This document shows, one piece after another, positions 11,328 through 20,207 of a stretch of 64,000 nucleotides of DNA (positions are counted from its first letter, which is position 1; each line of letters begins with the position of its first letter). Origin of the DNA: Aegilops tauschii subsp. strangulata (Eukaryota; Streptophyta; Magnoliopsida; Poales; Poaceae); assembly GCF_002575655.3 (NCBI RefSeq), contig NC_053035.3, positions 373,031,792-373,095,791 of the forward strand, given 5' to 3'. Both the position numbers and the translations under genes were made by a program. Under the pieces are notes generated by a model. The model saw only the letters and a program-made list of their open reading frames with translations, made no database searches and had not been told where the DNA came from.

Positions 11328-11801
11328 ATGGATAATCGCTTAGATCCCAGGATCCCGTGGGCTGCCCTCTCGCTGCGGCCCGTAGCACTGCCGCCTTTGA
11401 GCGAAACCCACATGTGTTTTAGAGGGGATCCATTGCTCTGGAATCATAGATCGGTAGCGCCGGAGGACATGCCAGGGCTGTGTTTCAGGTGGTGGGCAGC
11501 AAGGGCAAATCGGATCGAGGAAGCGTCGCATCGATTGGAGAGCAGTTCCAAGGAGCTGCGCCTGGCGCAGCACAAGGCGGAGGCGCAAGTCGATCTCAGG
11601 GGAGAGATGTTGAGGGATGTCAGCATCTGGTAGTGTCGCATTGATTTCGAGCTAGGGCTAATGGCAGAGATCATATTCACGGAGTGGACTGCGGAGGAAA
11701 GAACGTGCATGCCTGCGCAATGGCTTGAGCAGCAGGTGCAACTGTTCAAATGGGTGGTAGGAGAAGCCAAATCCCGGGACCAGTTGCGGCAGCGCCGCTA
11801 G
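11328..11801 (+). pseudogene. Unrecognised reading frame, 157 codons with one internal stop
   Basis: ATG 11328 opens a frame of 101 codons ending at TAG 11631-11633. The same frame then continues without another stop to TAG 11799-11801. The two parts look like one protein: aromatic- and arginine-rich first half (GLCFRWWAARANRIEEA), glutamate/lysine/glutamine-rich helical segments after it (SSKELRLAQHKAEAQ) and a similar second half (MPAQWLEQQVQLFKWVV). No domain is recognised, no signal peptide or membrane segment is present, and no clear TATA box lies upstream. A single point change in a tryptophan- or glutamine-like codon context explains the break. It could be a host gene relic or part of a transposon. 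Confidence 0.4.
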
Positions 11802-12185
11802 GCATGCATCATAGGCGAGGTGAGCTGCCCTCCTTCCCCGCCAGCGATGCAGTGACCTAGTCGGTTGCTGCTGCTGTGAACTTGCAACGCTATGTCGGTT
11901 TGCAACCTTGACAATCACTCCATCTATATGTATTGTTTTCCTGTAAAAAATACTTGGTCGTTTGGAAAAATATGGTAATTGATTTATCACTAGTTTTAGA
12001 ATGCTTGGTCATGACAATCAACCGAAGCCACAACCAGAAGTCTCCATCGCGTAAGTACTTTACGGTCGGTCGCACCAACAGACGGTCGGTTGCACCCGCG
12101 TCTCACCGAAGGGACACACATCGGCTTGGTCTGACATGTACGACTAGTTACATCACTGACTTGTGCGACCGCATTTGAGCAATGT

Positions 12186-12361
12186 AGTACTCCCTCTATC
12201 TCAGTTTACAAGTCTTGCACGTGTACCTAGGTCGTTAATTTGACCAACTTAATAAGAGGCATACATTATGAAAAATATATCATTACAAACTTCAAATATT
12301 CTATTTTTAATGATATATTTTTTATGTTAAACAATTTATGTTCTACTAAACTCATCGGGAG
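12186..12361. mobile_element. Stowaway-like MITE, one end only
   Basis: Starts with TACTCCCTCTATCTCAGTTT, the typical Stowaway end with the TA target dinucleotide, and is AT-rich after that. The expected mirrored end (GAGGGAGTA) is missing; the sequence runs into a short direct repeat instead, so the element is truncated. Confidence 0.6.
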
Positions 12362-12397
12362 TACTTGAAATTTATGTTCCACTAAACTCATCGGGAG
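12335..12397. repeat. 27-bp direct repeat, two copies 36 bp apart
   Basis: 12335-12361 and 12371-12397 are identical except for one base (TTTATGTTCTACTAAACTCA and TTTATGTTCCACTAAACTCA, then TCGGGAG). The duplication sits at the broken end of the Stowaway-like element. Confidence 0.85.
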
Positions 12398-12568
12398 CCG
12401 TTTCGGGCCTCGAAACCAGAACCATCAATTAATCTTTGCCTTGTTCCCATCACATTCCAAAGTACTAGTGCTACAATTAAGTGCAAGCCTGCTCACACCT
12501 ACCAGTACGTACCTAACCTGAACGTGTTCCCACTATGCAGGTTTTAGTACTAGTGCTAGTACTTAGGT

Positions 12569-12576
12569 TATAAAAA
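12569..12576 (+). promoter_or_regulatory. TATA box of the coiled-coil gene
   Basis: TATAAAAA followed by GGGG, 75 bases before the ATG at 12644. That leaves room for transcription start near 12600 and a 40-base leader, the usual plant layout. The ATG sits in an optimal context (GCCATGGCC). Confidence 0.5.
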
Positions 12577-12643
12577 GGGGAACTACCTAACCGAAAATTA
12601 CTCTACCTTCCTCCTCATAAGTCCTCCTTCGTCCGTCCTTGCC

Positions 12644-13376
12644 ATGGCCGGTGTGCAGAGCTCTAGGTCGAGAACTACTCATAACGAGGGAGCGGCAACC
12701 AAGGCTGCAGAAAAAAAAGAGGGCTCGCCGCCACGCAGAGACCTCGAAAGATCTCTCACGGGCAGGCGATGGCTCCTAGGAGCGCCCTAGCCGCATAGGC
12801 GAACATGCCGAGCTGGCGGCGATGGAGTCGTTATCCCTCGATGGCTTGCCCGATCAGCTCAATAAGCACCTCAATAAGAAGAAGGAGTTCATCCACAGCT
12901 TGGTGGAGCTGCTGAAGGAGAGCCTCGACGACATGCCCGCTGAGCTCAATGAGGTGGGGGAGTTGACCGCCGGCTTGGTGATACTGCTGAAGAAGAGCAT
13001 TGCCTTAGAGAAGAAGGCGACCGGTGAAATCCTGCAACTTCAGGAGGACAAGGAGAAGCTCTGCCACGAGCTCGACCTTCTGAAGGAGGAGAACGCCGGC
13101 TGGAAGAAGCTGCATGAGAATAGTAGTTCCTCGATGAAGATGTTGCAAGCCCTCAAAATGGAACAGAAGGAGGAGTTGGCGAAGCTCCGCATCAAGCACC
13201 CGGCTGCTGTCAAGGTACGTAATGCGGCCGTGGAACAGATGATGAAGGCTCGCGCCGAGAAATCCCGCGTCATGGACACAATGAAGAAGATGGCGGAGGA
13301 GATGCGCAAGGAGATGGAGGTCGTGGAGGCGATGAAGAAGCAGTTACAACTCCGCTGCCAGCAACCCTTCATGTAG
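12644..13376 (+). pseudogene. Coiled-coil protein gene, frameshift and stop near the 5' end; 184-aa frame still open
   Basis: The intact part runs from ATG 12822 to TAG 13374-13376 (184 residues). It is almost entirely Leu/Lys/Glu-rich and predicted helical: heptad-like segments at about residues 15-75, 75-130 (LQEDKEKLCHELDLLKEEN) and 130-180 (MKKMAEEMRKEMEVVEAMKK). The natural start appears to be ATG 12644, next to the TATA box. From there the frame must cross a run of eight A (12711-12718), where one base is gained or lost, and a TAG at 12777-12779, after which the 12822 frame is reached. A shortened protein from 12822 remains possible because that ATG also has a good context. I do not recognise the family. 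A structural or scaffolding role would be a guess. Confidence 0.5.
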
Positions 13377-13724
13377 TGAGAGCAGCGCCCCAGACTTGTG
13401 TGTGCATATTCCTTCTTTTTTGGGGGGTGATCATTTTCCTTCTTCTTTTGCTCCTGTGTTTCTTCTTTTGCTTCGGGTGTTTCGCTGCACGTGTCATCTT
13501 CTCTATGAGGCATGAATAGAACAATGCTAAAAATGAGATGACTAGCAAATTAGATCATTCTTTATCGCCAATAGAACAATGCCTCTTGCTATTAATATAT
13601 AATAAGAGTAGAGAGTAGAGGATATGGCACTGGGCTGCCGTGTTTTGTCCTCCTCCGTCGTACTCCAGTGGAAAACTTGATTATACCGCACGGTTCTTTG
13701 CTCCTCCTCGGGTCGTTGGCACAT
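13377..13724. other. 3' flank of the coiled-coil gene, nothing else seen
   Basis: T-rich sequence (TTCTTTTTTGGGG, TTCTTCTTTTGCT) consistent with a 3' untranslated region, then AT-rich spacer. No reading frame with recognisable content. Confidence 0.3.
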
Positions 13725-13905
13725 TTATATGAGCAGTCAAATCACAATGCCCCTCCTTCCAGCAGTAATGAGCCGTCAAATCACAAAGGCCCTCGCCTCT
13801 CTTGAAACCGACCTAGCTAGACTACTCCGCCCTCTAGCCTTTTAAAAAATGTATACTTTTGTACAGTAGTAGGATCGATAGATTGCGCCATGGAGCAAAA
13901 CTAAC
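13725..13905. repeat. Diverged direct repeat, copy 1 (promoter-like)
   Basis: Shares in order with 16365-16590: two GTCAAATCAC blocks around a CCAGCAGTAA block, a CCGCCCTC...CTTTTAAA block, then GGATTGCGCCA(T/A)GGAGCAAA. The second copy has about 45 extra bases. The TTTTAAA segment could be a TATA-like element, but no gene start follows clearly. Confidence 0.6.
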
Positions 13906-14115
13906 AAGATGAAATTACAGAAAAAGGTGGTACATATAGAGAGCGCTCGTCGCCAAATTATGCATATAGTACTATTAAAAAAGTTAGTACATGCTTAAGT
14001 GGGGTGCTAAATTCTATTAAAGAAATTAGCATACCTATTTAATTCTTGGGTTCTTATTATTTATGCCACTAGTTTGTGTATCACTACTTAGTTTTGCCAT
14101 TAGAAGTTACAACTA

Positions 14116-14225
14116 CTCAAAAATGCCATCGATCCGTGAGATGCCTGCTCAAAAATGCAATTAGATATCTCAAAAATGCCATCGTTAAGTTAGATGTTTG
14201 CTCAAAAATGGCATTAGACATTTTT
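14116..14225. repeat. Interspersed CTCAAAAATGCCAT repeat, four copies
   Basis: CTCAAAAATG followed by CCAT, CAAT, CCAT and GCAT occurs four times at roughly 15-40 base spacing, alternating with TTAGA(C/T)AT or AGATG blocks. The spacer 13906-14593 otherwise shows no gene. Confidence 0.6.
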
Positions 14226-14593
14226 GATTTTCACGTCAAAACCGTTGACCATGTTACATGAGAAAAACAAGCCGATTCTCACAATGATAAGTGTGGCCCG
14301 GCTTGTCAGGACAACTGAACTGCTGGCTATATGATGTTGGCCATATATATTGTACGTATATAATGTGAAGAAACGAGTGGTAGTCGTAGTACTATAACAA
14401 CTAAAAGATGAACTGTAAGAAATACTAGTATGTATGTACTGACGAGTTAAAGTAACAAGAAGAAACATAACATAGTTCTGCTGGGGGCAGCACAACACAC
14501 CCCTCAAATAAACTAAGCACACCGGAAATTAAACTAAGCAACTAATCCGGTAGACATTGCATTAGAACCACCATGAGCAACGACACTGCCACC

Positions 14594-15313
14594 TTACTCA
14601 GAGTCCTCGTCCATGACCTCGGCTTCGTCCTTGTCCTTCTTCCTCTTGGCCGATACTTCTTTGCTTGAACCGCACACTTGGCTCTTGCTCTTCATCCAAC
14701 CCTTGTAGATATTGAAACAAAGGTAGCCATCCATTGCAGCTTAGTGGATGTGGTCTATATCTAGTACATTCCACTCCCATGCACGATGAAACGTGTGCGG
14801 AGGTTTCTTCAGTTTACCGTACGAAGAATGAACCATGGCTCCTGCCAGGGTCAGCATTGAAGGCTTATCACGGGAGGACACCAGCCCATTATTCTAGAGG
14901 TCGAAGGGTTTGCCTACAATGAGGCCTATCCGTTCCAGGACTCTTATGTCGTTCGTAAAGTCTACAGTAACGAATTTGAATCGGCCGCCCTTGAGGAACT
15001 TCTTAAATTCCTCGCACTCAACGTTGGCATGGCATATGGGTTAAAACAAGCATAAGTCATGCACACAAACCTGGATCACGGCGGGCTTCTTCCTCTCTTC
15101 CTCCTTTAGATTCTTCTCTTTTCCCAAGACTGTGGTGTACTCAACATCTAGCCCAGCGAACCACTCATCATTTGAGCTTTCGAACATGTGTCTGAAGTGA
15201 TCAAGGAATCCTTTCACCGTCGCAGAAGAACGGGTGTAGATGACGTCGAACTCATCGTCGGTGATGGTTCTAACCTTGTACTCACCGCCGACCATGAAGA
15301 TTTGGGACTCCAT
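14594..15313 (-). pseudogene. 3'-5' exonuclease (RNase D/WRN-exo-like) pseudogene with three in-frame stops
   Basis: A single uninterrupted frame from ATG 15313 to TAA 14594-14596 (240 codons) with no frameshift but internal stops at 15041-15043 (TAA), 14894-14896 (TAG) and 14741-14743 (TAA). The family is the plant DnaQ/DEDD-fold 3'-5' exonucleases. Motif Exo I is GLDVEYT, with Asp56 and Glu58 as metal ligands; PAVIQVCVHDLCL follows; after the first stop, CHANVECEEFKKFL and VDFTNDIRVLERIGL give the Exo II region with an aspartate. The C-terminus has WEWNVLDIDHIH, then DGYLCFNIYKGW and a charged Lys/Glu tail. The preserved frame with only nonsense changes suggests fairly recent loss of a single-exon gene, or a copy that arrived without introns. 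Confidence 0.8.
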
Positions 15314-15576
15314 GGATTTGGGAGGAGGGTTAGGATTAGTGGAACTGCCATAATGTGAAAGGACGGGACGACTAGGAGCGGTTTATCGATTGTAAAAATG
15401 CCGAGTGGGGGGGGGGGTCGTGCGAACGGCAGGGTAGTGGCTTGCCTGGTGGGTAAATGGATTCATGCATAGTACTATGGGGGCCCAATTAGATGGCATG
15501 TCTACTCGACGCCCAGTTAAATGCTTTCGATGTCATGTCAAGCTTCGGGAAAATTACAAGTGATACGAAGCTTCTG

Positions 15577-15713
15577 AGAGCCCTTGGATCTGAGATTGAA
15601 CGGTTGCATGGCGTGATTCTAGACCTATGGGTGAATATTCTATCCTGGAGGGTTATTCTACAAATTTTCAGCAACTTAGCATGCGACCGTTCGATCTCAG
15701 ATCCAAGGGCTGC
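15577..15713. repeat. Inverted repeat, 34-bp arms, ~69-bp loop
   Basis: 15577-15610 and 15680-15713 are inverted copies around AGCCCTTGGATCTGAGAT, with a few mismatches. Could be a small foldback element or MITE core. No target duplication seen. Confidence 0.7.
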
Positions 15714-15945
15714 CAGCAGCCTGTATCATGGTCGCGCCTACCACGACCGTCGCCTCGCTCGCGCGGTCGTGCCCTTGGAGATTTAACACGGTGCGTTAGG
15801 CTATCTGATGTTGGCATGTCATACATAGTCATCACTTAGTCACTCATACTACAACAAGGTTAGCTATAACGTTGGCTATAAGAGTATTTTTTGTTTACTT
15901 CTCTCTATCTCTTTCTTCGTAGTATTTATTGCATTTGCCAAGGAG

Positions 15946-16086
15946 TGACCTCTTCCAATGAAACGGTGTGCTATGGGCATTAAATGGCTTAGCAACCAAG
16001 TCCCCAATGCATAGGTGCTTAGTTTTTTGTTGCTAAGTTTGCTTCATCTAGGTACACGTGCTTAGCACCGTTTCTTCCTGGGGTCA
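15946..16086. mobile_element. Small MITE with TGACC...AAACGGTG ends
   Basis: Left end TGACCTCTTCCAATGAAACG, right end in reverse complement TGACCCCAGGAAGAAACGGT. Flanks GCCAAGGAG and CCAAACTAG share only part of a possible nine-base duplication. The surrounding sequence (GGTTAGCTATAAC... near 15855 and GGGCTATAAGCCC near 16180) may be a second, older MITE that hosts it. Confidence 0.45.
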
Positions 16087-16364
16087 CCAAACTAGTCTCT
16101 CTCTTCTTAATTAACTTGCCACATCAGACTTTATGCCTATGTGGCAGGCTTAGCACATGTAGGATCAAGTACAATAGTGGGCTATAAGCCCGCTTTACAT
16201 GGCATTTTTGCATATGTGGGGGGAAGAGGCAAGGAAAAAGTGGAGGAGTGGGCTCTCAAGCAAGAGCCAGCCTCTACATGGTGGAGCATCGGGAGAGGCA
16301 CCTGTAGGAGGTGGTCAGGAATCGGGAGACTCATGCCGCTCGTAGCGCCGCAATTAAAATGATA

Positions 16365-16590
16365 ATGGCAAGTCAAATCACCGGGCCCCACCTGTCCAGC
16401 AGTAACTCGCTGTCAAATCACATAGCCCTATGTTTGCAGCAGCCTACTCCCTCATCTACTCGCGTCTCTGTCGAACCGACTAGGCGGACCTGCCCCTCCT
16501 ACTGCGTGGGAAAAGCCCCGCCCTCAACTTTTAAATAGTACAGTATACTAATTTTGTATCCATGGATTGCGCCAAGGAGCAAAGCCTCAA
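16365..16590. repeat. Diverged direct repeat, copy 2 (promoter-like)
   Basis: Counterpart of 13725-13905. The two copies bracket the exonuclease pseudogene, so the segment between may have been part of a local duplication. Confidence 0.6.
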
Positions 16591-17392
16591 GAAAACGGGA
16601 GTACACATTTACGGAGTACAGTATACAACATGCCCGTCGCGTTCGCGTCACACCCCAAACGGTCGGTCGGTCTGGCACGCCGCTCTCTGAATGGAACACG
16701 CGTCATATTGCGTTTGCAAAAAAGAACCGACCATAGGCACGCTCCCCGACCCTGCAAGTCAGGCGAGTTAATAGAAGAGAGAGATGAGAGATAGTACTAG
16801 AGAAGTGTTGTATAGACGTTGGTGCCTGGACGATCCCTGCATGACACGGAAGATCAGTTCGTCCATGCATGTGACCAGACTCCAGCAGACACGCCTAGAT
16901 TGGCTCTCGTCTACATATCATGCAGGCTATGTTGTACAGGGTTGTAGTTCTGGTGAGAAATCTAAAAAAGGTTTCTTGTCATCTCGCAAAATTAGGTGTC
17001 ATGTGCTTCGGATCACTGCGAGGGTTAAACAGCGACAACTGAGTTCCTCCAAGGCGCTGGTCATGGGGGCCACATGCACGAAGACTACTCGGCTGCCATC
17101 CATGTCGAGCCAGCTATGTTAATTAGGGCATCTATCGATGGACCCCTTTTCTAGAAGTTTATCTTTAATTTGAGCTGTGATCCTCGTCTAGTTTGTCCGT
17201 CGGGATTCATGTTGTCTCCTTTGGGCTGTGAGGTTATGGTTTCTTGTCATGTGCCATTTTTTCGTGTTATATGTTATAATCCGGTGCCTCAGATCGAAAT
17301 GAGGACAACTGCACCTCTGGGGCACGTGCATGAAGACAGTCATTGATGAGGTCAACTCGGCTCCGGTAGACAAAAGAAATCTAGTAGTACAC
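16591..17392. other. Spacer without a supported gene
   Basis: Several open frames of 60-112 codons overlap here, none with a recognisable domain or consistent start context. Nothing else was seen. Confidence 0.3.
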
Positions 17393-17764
17393 CACTATAT
17401 AGGCAGGAGCCTCCGCGCTTGCTTGCTAGTGTTGCTCTCTTCATACTGTCTCGTCCTCTCCAGATCTAAACACGACAGCGGTGGCCACACTCTCTCTCTC
17501 TGCTCACCGCTAATCACAGATCCATCCGGATCCTCTCCGCCGGGGAAGGTGAGAAGGTGCAACGTTCACGCGGTCATCCTCGGCAATGGCTCTTACCCAC
17601 TACCGGTGCATCCCGATCAGTTTGCCTTGCCGTTCTCTCCCAAGCACCGCTGGCTAGGGAGGGCCTCCGACCCCTTCTTCCTCGCTGCCGTAGTGTGGGC
17701 AGATCCGGCCTCCCGCTGCCCACCTGGCGACATCCCGGCGACCCTCAGGTATAACTTCCTTTGA
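17393..17764 (+). CDS. GC-rich gene-like segment, unrecognised
   Basis: Downstream of an ACTATATAGG TATA-like box (17393) the sequence becomes GC-rich, with a CT-rich leader-like stretch (TCTCTCTCTCTGC near 17492), a GGTGAG donor-like site (near 17546) and a CAGGTATAAC donor-like site (near 17750). An open frame (17330-17764) covers it, but the peptide has no recognised domain. It could be the first exon of a lost gene. Nothing downstream supports a continuation. Confidence 0.2.
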   Translation, partial: HYIGRSLRACLLVLLSSYCLVLSRSKHDSGGHTLSLCSPLITDPSGSSPPGKVRRCNVHAVILGNGSYPLPVHPDQFALPFSPKHRWLGRASDPFFLAAVVWADPASRCPPGDIPATLRYNFL

Positions 17765-18473
17765 AACCGGCCTTGCTCTACTTCCCGAGCTCCTGATGTC
17801 GCTCCATTTGTATCTTTTACTATTTCTCAGGCCCCCTCGTAGATAGGATCGATCGGCTGTTCGAAAGCCACATAAATTTTTACTGTTAAGAGGTAAAACT
17901 AGTTCATGCACTCGAATCTAGTACTACTTGGTTCAAACAAGGAAGAAAGGGGGTGGGGGTGGGGGAAGATTTGTTGCCTGAATCTAGGACTTGGTCGAAA
18001 GAGGAAATAATGGGGGCGAAAAGTAGCAGAGACTGGCTATCCTACTGGTCTCTAGGTCTAATAGGGAAATAAAGGGAAACGTAGTACAAACTCAATATAA
18101 ACCCGATCTATTGGTTGAAAAAGGAAAGAAAGTGGGGACTGGGGGACAAGTCAACAGAGTAAGTCCAGCACTAGATTTGCTAGCCTCACACAGTATAAGG
18201 TGGCTATACCGAACAAAAATGGGACCAACCCAGATATCATGTTCTGATGTTTGTTGCCCCGAGCCACTCTTATGTAATTCCACTGGTAAAATGTAGCAGT
18301 CGCACTGCTAAAAGTAAGGACACGTTAAACCAATGTTGCTGGTAAAATGAAGCAATGGCACCATTAAAGTAATGTCGTATTTAACGGTTGTCATAGTTAA
18401 TCCTAATGCCCAAACTAATATCTAGCAATGCTGCTGCTTTAGAAATTGCTACTGTCCTTGTAGGATTGCCATT

Positions 18474-19900
18474 CAGATAAGGAACATGCTTCTCTTCATT
18501 TGATGTATGTTTCATCACTTGTTTGTCACCCTCCTTTCCACCTTTTTTGTGCAAACAGAGACATACATTTCACGCTTAATCTTAGTTGAACTGGACAAAT
18601 GATCCAAATTATAGTTGAACATTCCAGGAGCTTCACAACCAACCTTGATGTTGCTCAATTTTATTGCAACTAATGAATAAGAAGCTCTGTGGGTTTCGTT
18701 TTCTGATGGAAATGGAACCGGGGCTGGAGCCCTTTTCTTAAAAAAATGAAGAAGAAGCTGCTAGCTCATGGGACATTGCTTCATTTTAGGTGAACTGCAC
18801 CAAAAGGTCCCATGAATTGAATCATCCATGTTGGTGACTGGTGTCATCCCTTCTACGATAGTGTCGGCTGCAGACATGGTTCCCATCACGAGGTATGTTC
18901 CTTTTTGGTATGACCGTTTGCCAAAGATCCTGCAAGTTGAGTCTGCTGTTGTGCTACTGTTTTGGCACTACCATGATAAAGCAGTAATGTTATTATTTTG
19001 CACCTTAATCTAGTGGCACTATTAATTTGAGGTAATGTTTTGGCACCGCTAGTGGCACTGATTTTTTTATATATATCGAAAGAGGGGGTTTCCTCCGATT
19101 TCACTAAAGAAATCCAACCATAGAGAACCATTATCCGACAACATTTCAATGTAAACGGGCAGTTATGCAACTACTATAGAACAGACTGAGTACTAGCAGG
19201 AGACAAGTTCGTCACATAAGCTAGGCAGGTAGGGGGACGCAGCACCAGCTCGGCCAAGTTTGGATTACAATCCAAATGCTACCACAGAAACATCAGAGGG
19301 GAAGATAGGGACTGAAAGAGCCAGCTTCAGCATCCCAGTCTAAGCACCCCCGGCCTCCATCCTTGTGACGCACGGTACACCTCGTTTGCCACCTGCTCGA
19401 CCCTAGTTCCACTGATAAAATGAAGTAATAATACAGTTAAAATAGAGCGAGTGTCCTCTCTATCATTTCATTTCCAATGTAGATAAAGAAAGTGCTTATC
19501 TTTGTTAGTATATGTTTCATCAACTAGTCCCATGGTTAATGTTTAAGCGTTTCTGCAAACTGGGGTGCTTAATTTTAGTTGACCTGCACAAAAATAGAGA
19601 TTGGAATGTCTCAAGGCCCCTCCTTATACTACCACTGTACACTGATGTTCATCACTGGCAGAAGGTGTATCGGGGAGACTTGGTTCGATTTCCAGTATGA
19701 GGCATACCGTATGAGGCGTCGCAGGGCCCATCTCGCCCTCGTAGCATGGCATACTATGATACTAACGCAATATTTTCTTCTATTTATTAGTGTATGTTTC
19801 ATCAACTAGTGCACTATAATCTAATCACGCCTTTTCATTATCTGTGCAAACAGGGTTATTCAGCTGCATTTTGGTGGAACTGCACAAATGTACGCATGGA
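18474..19900. repeat. Diverged segment repeated three times
   Basis: A block containing TATGTTTCATCA(A)CT, then GCAAAC, then CTTAATTTTAGTTGAACTGC-like sequence occurs at about 18500-18600, 19507-19595 and 19793-19890. Blocks with GGTAAAATGAAGCA-like sequence precede it at about 18285, 18340 and 19410. The spacing is irregular. No coding frame is conserved between copies. Between them, near 19065, GAAAGAGGGGGTTTCC may be a retroelement tail, which I could not confirm. Confidence 0.45.
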
Positions 19901-20207
19901 ACCGACATATATGCAGAGTGCGAGGTGCCAATTAAAAATTAACGATACCAACCCTGCACCATCTAAGCATTGGCATCCACCACCAGCAGTGGGATGTGTG
20001 GTTCTCACTATGGACGGATCTTTCTCGGCAGCAAATCCTCTAACCACATACTAGTAGCTTAGACTTCAAAAAATACTAGTAGCTTATATTGGCAGTTTTC
20101 TAGGGTATACTCTTTTCTGGAAGAAGCACCAATCTATTTTTCTTTATTTGTACACAGTGTCACAACTTTGATCCAAAGGTCCAGAGCTATTTTAGGGTGA
20201 TTGGCGT
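19901..20207. other. Spacer up to the chromovirus, nothing seen
   Basis: AT-rich, no reading frame of note. Its last five bases, GGCGT (20203-20207), are the expected left target site of the adjacent LTR element; the right copy is missing because that LTR is truncated. Confidence 0.3.

Noticed and set aside
13040..13513. 157-codon minus-strand frame opposite the coiled-coil gene
   Set aside because: Composition (Ser/Phe/Cys-rich) is what the complement of a Lys/Glu/Met-rich frame gives; no motif.
19061..19340. Possible LINE tail (GAAAGAGGGGGTTTCC)
   Set aside because: Only a short suggestive word; no coding remnant or poly-A with target duplication to support it.
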